Positions 1 through 5,418 of a DNA stretch of 8,177 bases are shown here, in pieces. The notes below the pieces were generated by a model that worked only from the letters and a program-made list of their open reading frames with translations, did no database searches and was not told the DNA's origin. The stretch spans positions 1-8,177 of the forward strand of contig DUHG01000128.1 of NCBI GenBank assembly GCA_013330975.1. Direction: 5' to 3'. The position numbers and the translations under genes are program-made. Positions within the stretch are counted from its first letter, which is position 1. Each line of letters opens with the position of its first letter. The DNA comes from Candidatus Bathyarchaeota archaeon (GTDB lineage: Archaea; Thermoproteota; Bathyarchaeia; Bathyarchaeales; Bathycorpusculaceae).

Positions 1-36
1 GCCAAAGGCAAATCTTCCAAAGAAGGAGGCGCATAG
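1..36 (+). CDS. C-terminal end of upstream gene, probably ribosomal protein uL24 (partial)
   Basis: The first 36 bases read in frame 1 as 11 residues (AKGKSSKEGGA) followed by a TAG stop at 34-36. Only this Lys/Ser/Gly-rich tail is visible, so identity cannot be read from the sequence itself. In archaeal ribosomal operons the gene directly before eS4 is normally rpl24 (uL24), and archaeal uL24 can carry a short charged tail, so uL24 is the best inference from position. The last codons also contain the GGAGG ribosome-binding site (25-29) of the next gene, so the two genes are physically interlocked and probably translationally coupled. Confidence 0.55.
   Translation, partial: AKGKSSKEGGA
25..29 (+). 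promoter_or_regulatory. Shine-Dalgarno site deciding the TTG start of eS4
   Basis: GGAGG lies 8 nt before the TTG at 38-40, inside the final codons of the upstream gene. It supports use of the non-ATG start. The protein read from there begins with the MGKKGKTGRLKR type of N-terminus expected of archaeal eS4. Confidence 0.75.
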
Positions 37-37
37 T

Positions 38-796
38 TTGGGAAAGAAAGGAAAAACCGGAAGACTAAAACGAAATCCCGCACCGAAATTCTGGCCTATT
101 CACAGAAAAGAATTCACATGGGTAGTCAAACCCTCCTCCGGACCCCACACACTTGAGGATTCGCTATCGCTTACACTTGTCCTACGAGATATTCTTGGTT
201 TAGCAAAAACCAAGAGAGAAGCAGGCATAATTCTCGCCCAAGGAAAACTCTTGGTCGATGGAAAAACCAGAAAGCGAGCCAACTTCCCCGTGGGTCTCAT
301 GGACGTAATCGCAATGCCTGAAGTAGACCAGTACTTCAGGGTCGTGCCCTCACCCAAAGGCTTAGTTCTCGCTCGAATAAACAAGAACGAATCCGAATTC
401 AAACTGGCAAGAGTCGAAAACAAAAACACCGTCAAAGACGGCGTTCAAATCGCGCTTCACGACGGCTCAAACATATTCGTAAAAGTCGCTGATCCAAAGA
501 AGCCAGTAGAAGTGACCTATGACACATTTGATGTTCTGAAGCTTAGCCTGCCCGAAAAAGAGGTTGTAAGCAAAATCGCAACCAAGACGGGAAACTTGGC
601 TATCGTCACCGGCGGAAAAAACATTGGCAAGAAAGGAAGAATAGTTGAGATCGAAAAGGCTGAAGCAAAGAAACGCAAAAATGCTCTAGTGGTAGTGGAA
701 GATGAGAGCGGAATGAAGTATCAAACAATACTGGCTTTCGTTTTCTCCATAGGTGAAACTCAACCCCTGATAACGGAGGCAGCAAGCAGTGTCTGA
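38..796 (+). CDS. rps4e: 30S ribosomal protein eS4 (S4e family)
   Basis: This encodes a 252-residue small-subunit ribosomal protein that binds 16S rRNA; the family occurs in archaea and eukaryotes but not bacteria. The basic N-terminus with WPIHRKEFTW (residues 19-28) is the family's leading segment. An S4-type RNA-binding domain follows at about 42-100, with TKREAGIILAQGKLLVDGK inside it. The central RS4e domain spans about 95-175, and a KOW motif lies at about 186-212 (TGGKNIGKKGRIVEIE). Length is normal for archaeal eS4 (about 235-250). The TTG start at 38 is supported by GGAGG 8 nt upstream and by a full-length N-terminus. The gene starts 1 nt after the preceding stop and its 3' end overlaps uL5 by 8 nt, so it sits in a tightly coupled operon. 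Nothing is broken or missing. Confidence 0.97.
   Translation: MGKKGKTGRLKRNPAPKFWPIHRKEFTWVVKPSSGPHTLEDSLSLTLVLRDILGLAKTKREAGIILAQGKLLVDGKTRKRANFPVGLMDVIAMPEVDQYFRVVPSPKGLVLARINKNESEFKLARVENKNTVKDGVQIALHDGSNIFVKVADPKKPVEVTYDTFDVLKLSLPEKEVVSKIATKTGNLAIVTGGKNIGKKGRIVEIEKAEAKKRKNALVVVEDESGMKYQTILAFVFSIGETQPLITEAASSV
775..779 (+). promoter_or_regulatory. Shine-Dalgarno site for uL5, inside eS4
   Basis: GGAGG lies within the end of the eS4 coding region, 9 nt before the GTG at 789. It supports that GTG as the start and the 8-nt gene overlap. Confidence 0.7.
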
Positions 797-1328
797 GGAT
801 GAACTCACTAGAAAATGGGCAGCACAGCCAATGCTTAGGCCTCGGATCGAAAAGGTCGTCGTCAACCTCAACGTCGGGAAATCGGGTGAACCCCTAGACA
901 AAGCTTCAAGAGTGCTTAAGGAATTGACACATCAAACGCCGATAAAAACAAAGGCGAAGAAGACGATAAGAGACTTTGGCATAAGGCAAAACGAGCCCAT
1001 AGCAGCAGTCGTTACGTTAAGGAAAGAAAAAGCTATCGACTTTCTCAAGAAAGTATTGCCCGTGGTCGAAAACAGAATCTCCAGTTCATCCTTTGATAAA
1101 CAAGGAAATTTCGCCTTTGGCCTGAAAGAACACATCGAAATTGCAGGCGTTAAATACGATCCTGACATCGGCATCTTTGGAATGGACGTGTGCGTTTCCA
1201 TCGGTCGCCCCGGATACCGAGTGAAAAACCGTAGAAAAGAAAAAACCTCAGTCGGATCAAAACACGTTGTAACTCCGGAAGAGGCAAAGATCTTCATAAA
1301 ACAAACTTTAGGAGTGGAAATCGTCTAG
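789..1328 (+). CDS. rpl5: 50S ribosomal protein uL5
   Basis: This is a 179-residue large-subunit protein that, with uL18, binds 5S rRNA and anchors it in the central protuberance. The family core is clear: [14 protein letters not shown] (residues 17-30), then [17 protein letters not shown] (50-66), which is the L5 rRNA-contact region. The archaeal/eukaryotic-type stretch containing [20 protein letters not shown] follows at about 110-129. Length fits archaeal uL5 (about 170-185). The GTG start at 789 overlaps the last 8 nt of eS4. It is preceded by GGAGG at 775-779 (9 nt spacing), which favours it over the next in-frame ATG at 831. The nested start suggests translational coupling to eS4, giving near-equal synthesis. 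Confidence 0.97.
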   Translation: MSEDELTRKWAAQPMLRPRIEKVVVNLNVGKSGEPLDKASRVLKELTHQTPIKTKAKKTIRDFGIRQNEPIAAVVTLRKEKAIDFLKKVLPVVENRISSSSFDKQGNFAFGLKEHIEIAGVKYDPDIGIFGMDVCVSIGRPGYRVKNRRKEKTSVGSKHVVTPEEAKIFIKQTLGVEIV

Positions 1329-1344
1329 AACAGGAGAGATATGC

Positions 1345-1509
1345 ATGGGAAAACAGCAGATGAAAAAAGTAAGGACATACGGCAAGGGCGCTAGGCCTTG
1401 CAAACGATGCGGTGCCTATGGTCCGGTTATTCGACGTTACGGTTTATATTTGTGTAGACACTGTTTTAGGGAAGCAGCTCCAAAACTTGGCTTTAAGAAA
1501 TATGAATAA
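1345..1509 (+). CDS. rps14: 30S ribosomal protein uS14 (zinc-binding, archaeal type)
   Basis: This short gene encodes 54 residues, [15 protein letters not shown] at the N-terminus and LGFKKYE at the C-terminus, with a TAA stop at 1507-1509. It is a small-subunit protein of the 30S head near the decoding region. Four cysteines at residues 19, 22, 37 and 40 form a C-x2-C-x14-C-x2-C zinc ribbon, the classic zinc-containing form of uS14. Length matches archaeal uS14 (about 50-56). The ATG at 1345 is preferred over an overlapping ATG at 1341, because the latter frame stops after about 17 codons. GGAG at 1333-1336 lies 8 nt upstream. The gene sits 16 nt after uL5 and 12 nt before uS8, its standard place in the operon. 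Confidence 0.96.
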   Translation: MGKQQMKKVRTYGKGARPCKRCGAYGPVIRRYGLYLCRHCFREAAPKLGFKKYE

Positions 1510-1521
1510 TGAGGAAACAGA

Positions 1522-1905
1522 ATGGACACGTTGACCAACGGTCTGATAACCGTCATAAACAACGAGATGCGCAATAAACGCGAGTGCATTATTAGTCCTG
1601 CATCCAAACTTCTGGGTCGCGTGTTGAGGATAATGCAGTTGAACGGTTACATAGGTGAGTTCGAATTCATCGATGATGGGCGCGCAGGAAAGTTCAAAGT
1701 CCAACTCCTCGGACGGATCAATAAATGCGGTCCCATCAAACCACGTTTTCCAGTAAAGTTTGACAAATTTGAAGACTGGGAGAAGAAATTCCTTCCGTCG
1801 AGGGATGTAGGCATCATGGTCATATCGACGTCACAAGGCGTGATGTCTCACAGAGAAGCCGAAGAAAAGAACTTGGGAGGCAGGCTGTTAGCCTTCGTCT
1901 ACTAG
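1522..1905 (+). CDS. rps8: 30S ribosomal protein uS8
   Basis: This 127-residue small-subunit protein binds helix 21 of 16S rRNA and is a primary assembly protein of the platform. The N-terminal domain shows [20 protein letters not shown] (residues 13-32) and [20 protein letters not shown] (41-60), both strongly archaeal. The C-terminal domain carries the diagnostic uS8 signature [13 protein letters not shown] (101-113). Length is at the family norm for archaea (about 130). The ATG start has GAGG 7 nt upstream at 1511-1514. It lies between uS14 and uL6 as in other archaeal operons, with the stop overlapping the uL6 ribosome-binding site. In bacteria S8 autoregulates spc-type operons by binding mRNA. 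No such site can be claimed here from sequence alone. Confidence 0.97.
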   Translation: MDTLTNGLITVINNEMRNKRECIISPASKLLGRVLRIMQLNGYIGEFEFIDDGRAGKFKVQLLGRINKCGPIKPRFPVKFDKFEDWEKKFLPSRDVGIMVISTSQGVMSHREAEEKNLGGRLLAFVY

Positions 1906-1908
1906 GAG
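1905..1908 (+). promoter_or_regulatory. Shine-Dalgarno site bearing on the uL6 start
   Basis: GGAG overlaps the uS8 stop codon (TAG at 1903-1905). It lies 9 nt before the ATG at 1918 but only 6 nt before the in-frame TTG at 1915. Spacing elsewhere in this operon (mostly 7-10 nt) favours the ATG. Confidence 0.6.
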
Positions 1909-1917
1909 CTGTTTTTG

Positions 1918-2463
1918 ATGAGGTTGCCCGAAGTCTCGCGAACAGTCCAAGTTCCAGATGGCGTTGAAATAGGTTTGGACGGGAAGATAGTACATGTTAA
2001 AGGCGCAAAAGGCAACTTGTCTAGAGACTTCTCCAGCGCTCCCATATCAATTGACATGGACGAAAAAGCGCTTCGTGTATCGGCAAAATGGCCTCGCAAG
2101 AAGGAAGCAGCTCTCGTAGGCACCATTTATTCTCACATCCAAAACATGGTTACCGGTGTTCAGAAAGGATTCACCTACAAGATCAAAATAGTATTTTCGC
2201 ACTTTCCAATTTCAGCTAAGGTTCAGGGAAACTCAGTATTGATCGAGAACTTCACAGGTGAACGGAGAGCTAGGCGCGCCAAAATTCGTGGAGACATCAA
2301 AGTGACGATCGAAGCTGAAGATATTCTGATTCAAGGTCTTAACATAGAAGACGTCAGTCAGACTGCTGCTAACATCGAACAAGCAACGAGAGTCAGACGA
2401 AAAGACCCCCGAGTATTCCTGGACGGATTATATGTTTATGAACGTAACGAGGGAATGGAGTAG
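1918..2463 (+). CDS. rpl6: 50S ribosomal protein uL6
   Basis: This 181-residue large-subunit protein binds 23S rRNA near the factor-binding site and sarcin-ricin loop. The two repeated L6 alpha/beta domains span about 8-80 and 83-170. The archaeal C-terminal signature ANIEQATRVRRKDPRVFLDG occupies 151-170, followed by LYVYE. A run of basic residues, GERRARRAKIRG, at 114-125 is typical of the rRNA-contact region. The ATG at 1918 was chosen; a TTG one codon earlier (1915) is also in frame but less well spaced from GGAG at 1905-1908. Length is normal for archaeal uL6 (about 175-185). The gene starts 12 nt after uS8 and ends 2 nt before eL32. Confidence 0.96.
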   Translation: MRLPEVSRTVQVPDGVEIGLDGKIVHVKGAKGNLSRDFSSAPISIDMDEKALRVSAKWPRKKEAALVGTIYSHIQNMVTGVQKGFTYKIKIVFSHFPISAKVQGNSVLIENFTGERRARRAKIRGDIKVTIEAEDILIQGLNIEDVSQTAANIEQATRVRRKDPRVFLDGLYVYERNEGME

Positions 2464-2465
2464 AA

Positions 2466-3080
2466 ATGGTCGAAAGAAAAACATCCCTCACAAAGAAAGC
2501 ATTGCAGACTCGAAGACGCGCAAAACACAAGAAGCCAGAATTTGCCCGGTCCGAAAGCTGGCGCTATGCCAAACTCAGTACAAGTTGGCGGAGACCACGC
2601 GGACTAGACCACAAGATGCGCCGGAAGATCAAAGGGTGGCCGCCTACCGTAAGCACAGGCTACAAAGGACCAAAAATCGCTCGAGGTCTTCATCCATCAG
2701 GGTATCGAGAAGTCCTAGTTCACAACGCTAAAGAAATCGCAGTTTTGGACCCAGCAACCCAAGCTGCAAGAATAGCACATACTGTTGGCAGGAAAAAGCG
2801 CGGTCAAATAATAGTCGAAGCCAGAAAAAAGAAAATTGTTGTACTAAACGCCAAAGAGATCAAGGAAGAGACAGTGGAACTTGAAACCTCTTCTGAAAAG
2901 CCCGACGAAAAACCCGTAGAGGAAAAGGCAAAGCCAAAGAAGAAAACTGAAAAATCAAAGGGCAAAACCGCAAAAGACAAGAAAGGACAAAAGTCAGCGC
3001 CTAAATCAAGAACCGACGCCGAGAAGCCGAAACGGACTGGCAAAACTTCCAAGCCCTCAAAAGGAGCTGAAAAACAATGA
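2466..3080 (+). CDS. rpl32e: 50S ribosomal protein eL32 with a long Lys-rich C-terminal tail
   Basis: This large-subunit protein belongs to the archaeal/eukaryotic L32e family. The core spans about residues 20-133. It includes the WRRPRGLDHKMRRKIKGWPP stretch (41-60), then GYKGPKIARGLHPSG (65-79), which is the family's hallmark, and VLVHNAKEI plus RKKKIVVLNAKEI-type strands up to 132. Archaeal eL32 is usually about 130-150 residues. This one is 204 because of a low-complexity tail (about 134-204) that is acidic/mixed at first (EEKAKPKKK region) and then strongly Lys-rich with Ser, Thr, Pro and Ala. The tail is probably disordered and may contact rRNA, but that is inference. GGAG at 2457-2460 precedes the ATG by 5 nt. 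The stop overlaps the eL19 start (ATGA at 3077-3080). The reading frame is continuous, so the tail is not an obvious frameshift product. Confidence 0.95.
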   Translation: MVERKTSLTKKALQTRRRAKHKKPEFARSESWRYAKLSTSWRRPRGLDHKMRRKIKGWPPTVSTGYKGPKIARGLHPSGYREVLVHNAKEIAVLDPATQAARIAHTVGRKKRGQIIVEARKKKIVVLNAKEIKEETVELETSSEKPDEKPVEEKAKPKKKTEKSKGKTAKDKKGQKSAPKSRTDAEKPKRTGKTSKPSKGAEKQ

Positions 3081-3532
3081 CCAATCTTACGAACCAAAGA
3101 CGTTTAGCAGCGCAAATAATGAAAGTCGGTCAGAACCGCGTTTGGATAGACCCCGCTCGGACAGACGATGTAGAAAGCGCCATAACTCGTGAAGAAGTCA
3201 GAAAACTGATCCATGAGAAGATCATCAAGTCTGTGCCTGAGAAAGGTGTAAGCCGCTCAAGGGCGAAAACCATACAGGAGAAGAAGCGGAAAGGCAGACG
3301 AAAAGGCGTGGGTAGCTACGGTGGAAGTGGCCAGGCCACAATAACCAAGAAAGATGCATGGATGATCAAGATTAGATCGCTGCGTAGGAAGATTCGTGAG
3401 CTGAAGACGAGCAGGGTCATAACAGAGAAGACTTACAGTCAGACCTATCGAATGGCTGGCAGTGGAAGATTCGAATCCATCGCTGACCTTGAACGCTACC
3501 TGAAGGCTCATGACCTATGGAGGAAGCGCTAA
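3077..3532 (+). CDS. rpl19e: 50S ribosomal protein eL19
   Basis: This 151-residue large-subunit protein is of the L19e family, found in archaea and eukaryotes. The N-terminal domain reads QRRLAAQIMKVGQNRVWIDP (residues 7-26), then the ITREEVRKLI helix. The basic linker SRSRAKTIQEKKRKGRRKG (59-77) and the C-terminal helical domain, including MIKIRSLRRKIRELK (96-110), follow. Length is normal. One stretch is odd: residues 78-90 (VGSYGGSGQATIT) are where relatives, as I recall them, usually have a basic RKGxKxAR-like segment. The neighbouring frames hit stops there, so a compensated frameshift is unlikely. The ATG overlaps the eL32 stop by 4 nt (ATGA) with GGAG at 3063-3066, indicating translational coupling. 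The gene abuts uL18 with no gap. Confidence 0.96.
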   Translation: MTNLTNQRRLAAQIMKVGQNRVWIDPARTDDVESAITREEVRKLIHEKIIKSVPEKGVSRSRAKTIQEKKRKGRRKGVGSYGGSGQATITKKDAWMIKIRSLRRKIRELKTSRVITEKTYSQTYRMAGSGRFESIADLERYLKAHDLWRKR

Positions 3533-4135
3533 ATGGCAAAAGGTGCAAGTTATCGTGTCCAGCCACGACGCCGAAGAGAAGGCAAAACAGACTACCGAGC
3601 ACGCAAAGCTCTGGTAATGTCTCGAAAACCCCGACTTGTGGCCCGCAGCTCAATCAAGAACGTATCAGTTCAAGTGGTTGTTGCCAAACAAATCGGCGAC
3701 GAGGTTTTGGCGGCTGCACACAGTCGCGAATTGAAAAAATACGGCTGGAAAGCTCCTGGAGGCAACGTTCCCTCAGCCTACCTCACCGGTCTTCTGTGTG
3801 GTTTAAAAGCCAAGGATGCCAAAGTTACGGAAGCTGTGTTGGACCTGGGCTTAGTTAGACCAACAAAAGGTTCAAGATCCTTCGCCATATTGAGCGGCGC
3901 CTTGGAAGCAGGGCTGGAAATTCCTCACGCTGAAGAAAAACTGATGAAGGATAGAACAAAGGGAGATCACGTAGCTAAGTATGCAAAGACTTTGGGCACT
4001 GGATCTGAAGAATACTTGAAGAAGTTCTCTCAATATCTAAGTCAAGATCTAACTCCAGAGAAGCTTCCTGAGCACTTTGGGAAGGTTAAAGCTGACATAA
4101 TCAGCTCGTTCAAGAATGAGGGTAAAAAAGCATGA
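3533..4135 (+). CDS. rpl18: 50S ribosomal protein uL18
   Basis: This 200-residue 5S rRNA-binding protein is the partner of uL5 in the 5S RNP of the central protuberance. The N-terminus contains the archaeal/eukaryotic signature YRVQPRRRREGKTDYRARKAL (split across residues 7-27), which contacts 5S rRNA. The stretch YGWKAPGGNVPSAYLTGLL (70-88) and the segment LDLGLVRPTKGSRSFAIL (103-120) are also diagnostic. A C-terminal helical extension to residue 200 is usual for archaeal members (about 185-205). The ATG follows the eL19 stop directly. GGAGG at 3519-3523, 9 nt upstream, sits inside the eL19 end. The stop overlaps the uS5 start (ATGA). No defects are seen. Confidence 0.97.
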   Translation: MAKGASYRVQPRRRREGKTDYRARKALVMSRKPRLVARSSIKNVSVQVVVAKQIGDEVLAAAHSRELKKYGWKAPGGNVPSAYLTGLLCGLKAKDAKVTEAVLDLGLVRPTKGSRSFAILSGALEAGLEIPHAEEKLMKDRTKGDHVAKYAKTLGTGSEEYLKKFSQYLSQDLTPEKLPEHFGKVKADIISSFKNEGKKA

Positions 4136-4776
4136 GTCGCGGACAAAGAGACAGAACCGTCAATTTGGAGGAATGGATTCCCAAAACGCGTCTGGGCAAA
4201 ATGATCCAAGAAGGGAAAATCGCTTCAATAGAAGAGGTCTTCCTTAGCGGATTGAAAATCTCTGAAGCCCAAATAGTGGATGCGTTGCTGCCAGATCTTC
4301 AAGAAGAAGTAATAAACGTTAACTTGGTTCAAAAACAGACTGACGCAGGAGAAAAATCAAGATTCAAAGCCATTGTTGCCGTCGGTAATAGGGATGGCTA
4401 TATAGGCTTGGGTTCTGGGAAAGCCAGCCAAGTTCGCAATGCAATAGAGAAAGCCGCTATCAATGCGCGACTTAACATTGTTCCTGTGAAGCGAGGTTGT
4501 GGCAGTTGGGAATGTGGATGTGGAAAACCTCATTCGGTACCGTTTCAAGTAGAGGGCAAGTGCGGCGGAGTTCGAGTAGTTATTGTTCCAGGACCGAGAG
4601 GGCTAGGTTTGGTGGCAAGCGAGGTTTCAAAAGTGATCTTGGGCTTAGCCGGCGTGAAAGACTTATGGATGAGAAGCTACGGCTCAACAAGGACTGTTCC
4701 ATCATATGCATGTGCAATCTTTGACGCTTTACGCAAAACTTACAACCTGATAACAACCACTGACTGGGTGAAGTAG
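4132..4776 (+). CDS. rps5: 30S ribosomal protein uS5
   Basis: This 214-residue small-subunit protein works near the mRNA entry channel and affects decoding accuracy. The N-terminal extension EEWIPKTRLGKMIQEGKI (13-30) is of archaeal/eukaryotic type. The double-stranded RNA-binding S5 domain follows, with FKAIVAVGNRDGYIGLGSGK (78-97). RGCGSWECGCGKPHSVPF (121-138) is a Cys-rich loop conserved in archaeal uS5. The C-terminal domain contains GPRGLGLVASE (154-164) and MRSYGSTRT (180-188). Length fits the archaeal family. C123, C128, C130 and H134 could in principle bind metal, but I only see their presence. The ATG overlaps the uL18 stop by 4 nt, with GAGG at 4118-4121 (10 nt spacing). Confidence 0.97.
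   Translation: MSRGQRDRTVNLEEWIPKTRLGKMIQEGKIASIEEVFLSGLKISEAQIVDALLPDLQEEVINVNLVQKQTDAGEKSRFKAIVAVGNRDGYIGLGSGKASQVRNAIEKAAINARLNIVPVKRGCGSWECGCGKPHSVPFQVEGKCGGVRVVIVPGPRGLGLVASEVSKVILGLAGVKDLWMRSYGSTRTVPSYACAIFDALRKTYNLITTTDWVK
4767..4771 (+). promoter_or_regulatory. GGTGA-type Shine-Dalgarno site for the TTG start of uL30
   Basis: GGTGA within the last codons of uS5 lies 7 nt before the TTG at 4779. GGTGA can pair with the archaeal 16S 3' end (TCACC) and is a known alternative to GGAGG. It is the only SD-like match near this non-ATG start. Confidence 0.5.
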
Positions 4777-4778
4777 AA

Positions 4779-5267
4779 TTGACCAAGAAAACCCCTGAGT
4801 GCAAATGCCTAATAGCGATCAAGGTTCGCGGGTCAATCAGCGCCCAGCGAGAAGCTAAAGAAACCCTCGATTTGATGCATCTGAGCCGAAACAACCACGC
4901 AGTACTTGTAGAAAACACACCTTCAATGATTGGGATGCTTAAACGTGCGCAGAGCTACGTAACATGGGGTGAGATCTCAAAGGAAACTACTGCTGATCTG
5001 CTGGCGAAGCGCGGAAGAATATCGGGGAATAAGAAACTGACAGAAGAATATGCTCAGAAAGTCGGATATAAATCATTGAATGAACTTGCCGATGCTGTGG
5101 CTTCATGCAAGGTTGCCTACCGAAACTTGCAGGATATTCAGCCTGTTTTCAAACTGCACCCGCCGAAGAAGGGGTTCAAAGGCAAAACGAAAAAGAGTTT
5201 TCGCGCTGGCGGAGAAGCAGGATATCGCGGTGAAGCTATAAACGATCTTGTATTTCGCATGATCTGA
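4779..5267 (+). CDS. rpl30: 50S ribosomal protein uL30 (archaeal long form)
   Basis: This 162-residue large-subunit protein is the archaeal/eukaryotic long version (about 150-160) of bacterial L30 (about 60). The ferredoxin-like L30 core is at the N-terminus: CLIAIKVRGSI (10-20), then LDLMHLSRNNHAVLVENTPS (30-49). The archaeal C-terminal half ends with FKLHPPKKGFKGKTKKSFRA (124-143) and GGEAGYRGEAINDLV (144-158), a strong family signature. The TTG start at 4779 lies 2 nt after the uS5 stop. No in-frame ATG upstream of the core would give a better N-terminus. This is the last gene of the tightly packed first block; a gap of about 150 nt follows. Confidence 0.96.
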   Translation: MTKKTPECKCLIAIKVRGSISAQREAKETLDLMHLSRNNHAVLVENTPSMIGMLKRAQSYVTWGEISKETTADLLAKRGRISGNKKLTEEYAQKVGYKSLNELADAVASCKVAYRNLQDIQPVFKLHPPKKGFKGKTKKSFRAGGEAGYRGEAINDLVFRMI

Positions 5268-5313
5268 GCAATTTCTCGTACTAGAATTCTTTTCCATTCA
5301 GCTTTTGAAATAC

Positions 5314-5358
5314 GCAAGTTCTTGTCCGGTTGTCTCTTGCTCTGTTTTTCAATGTTTT
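5314..5358 (+). terminator. Possible (partial) transcription terminator after uL30
   Basis: GCAAG at 5314-5318 can pair with CTTGC at 5336-5340, giving a 5-bp stem with a 17-nt loop. It is followed by T5 at 5345-5349 and T4 at 5355-5358. The stem is weak; in archaea the T tracts matter more than the hairpin. Whether it ends the upstream transcript fully, partly or not at all cannot be judged from sequence. Confidence 0.3.
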
Positions 5359-5371
5359 CATGTGCGATACA

Positions 5372-5380
5372 TTTTATAGT
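5372..5380 (+). promoter_or_regulatory. Candidate archaeal TATA box for the Hsp20-like/uL15/secY unit
   Basis: TTTTATAGT resembles the archaeal TATA box. Transcription would be expected to start about 25 nt downstream of its centre, near 5400. That would leave a leader of roughly 15-20 nt carrying the AGGGGA ribosome site before the GTG at 5419. No strong purine-rich BRE is seen immediately upstream, which lowers confidence. Confidence 0.4.
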
Positions 5381-5405
5381 TACTATGGAAATTGCCTTTG
5401 TATTC

Positions 5406-5411
5406 AGGGGA
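5406..5411 (+). promoter_or_regulatory. Shine-Dalgarno-like site deciding the start of the Hsp20-like gene
   Basis: AGGGGA lies 7 nt before the GTG at 5419. The in-frame TTG codons at 5392 and 5398 lie upstream of this site and lack a comparable motif at the right distance, so the GTG is preferred. Confidence 0.55.
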
Positions 5412-5418
5412 AACAAAC

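Larger units (their letters stand above)
5268..5418 (+). other. T-rich intergenic region separating uL30 from the Hsp20-like gene
   Basis: This is the only long gap in an otherwise packed operon. It is T-rich on the + strand, with T4 runs at 5290-5293, 5303-5306 and 5355-5358 and T5 at 5345-5349. Archaeal RNA polymerase can terminate at such T tracts. It also holds a weak hairpin candidate, a TATA-like element and an SD site (listed separately). No convincing RNA gene or protein gene is visible in it. An antisense reading frame crosses it but is not supported. The region probably holds a (partial) terminator plus an internal promoter. Confidence 0.6.

Noticed and set aside
1341..1391. Alternative ATG at 1341 (reading MHGKTADEK) just before uS14.
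   Set aside because: That frame stops after about 17 codons, while the ATG at 1345 opens the complete zinc-ribbon uS14.
2432..2731. Forward frame of 99 codons overlapping the end of uL6 and the start of eL32.
   Set aside because: It is an off-frame shadow of eL32. Its translation is Arg/Ser/Gln-rich without conserved features, while the eL32 frame matches a known family throughout.
2804..3097. Antisense Phe/Ser-rich frame opposite the eL32 tail, which looks like a hydrophobic membrane peptide.
   Set aside because: The hydrophobicity arises only because Lys-rich codons read in reverse give Phe/Leu/Ser. There is no ribosome site or homology-like pattern.
3517..3858. Forward frame of 113 codons overlapping uL18.
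   Set aside because: It is out of frame with a clear uL18 gene, and its Cys/Ser/Gln-rich composition is typical of a shadow translation.
5392..5418. Longer TTG start for the Hsp20-like protein (reading MPLYSGETN).
   Set aside because: The best ribosome site (AGGGGA, 5406-5411) lies downstream of it, and the predicted transcript start near 5400 would exclude it. It is kept as a less likely alternative.
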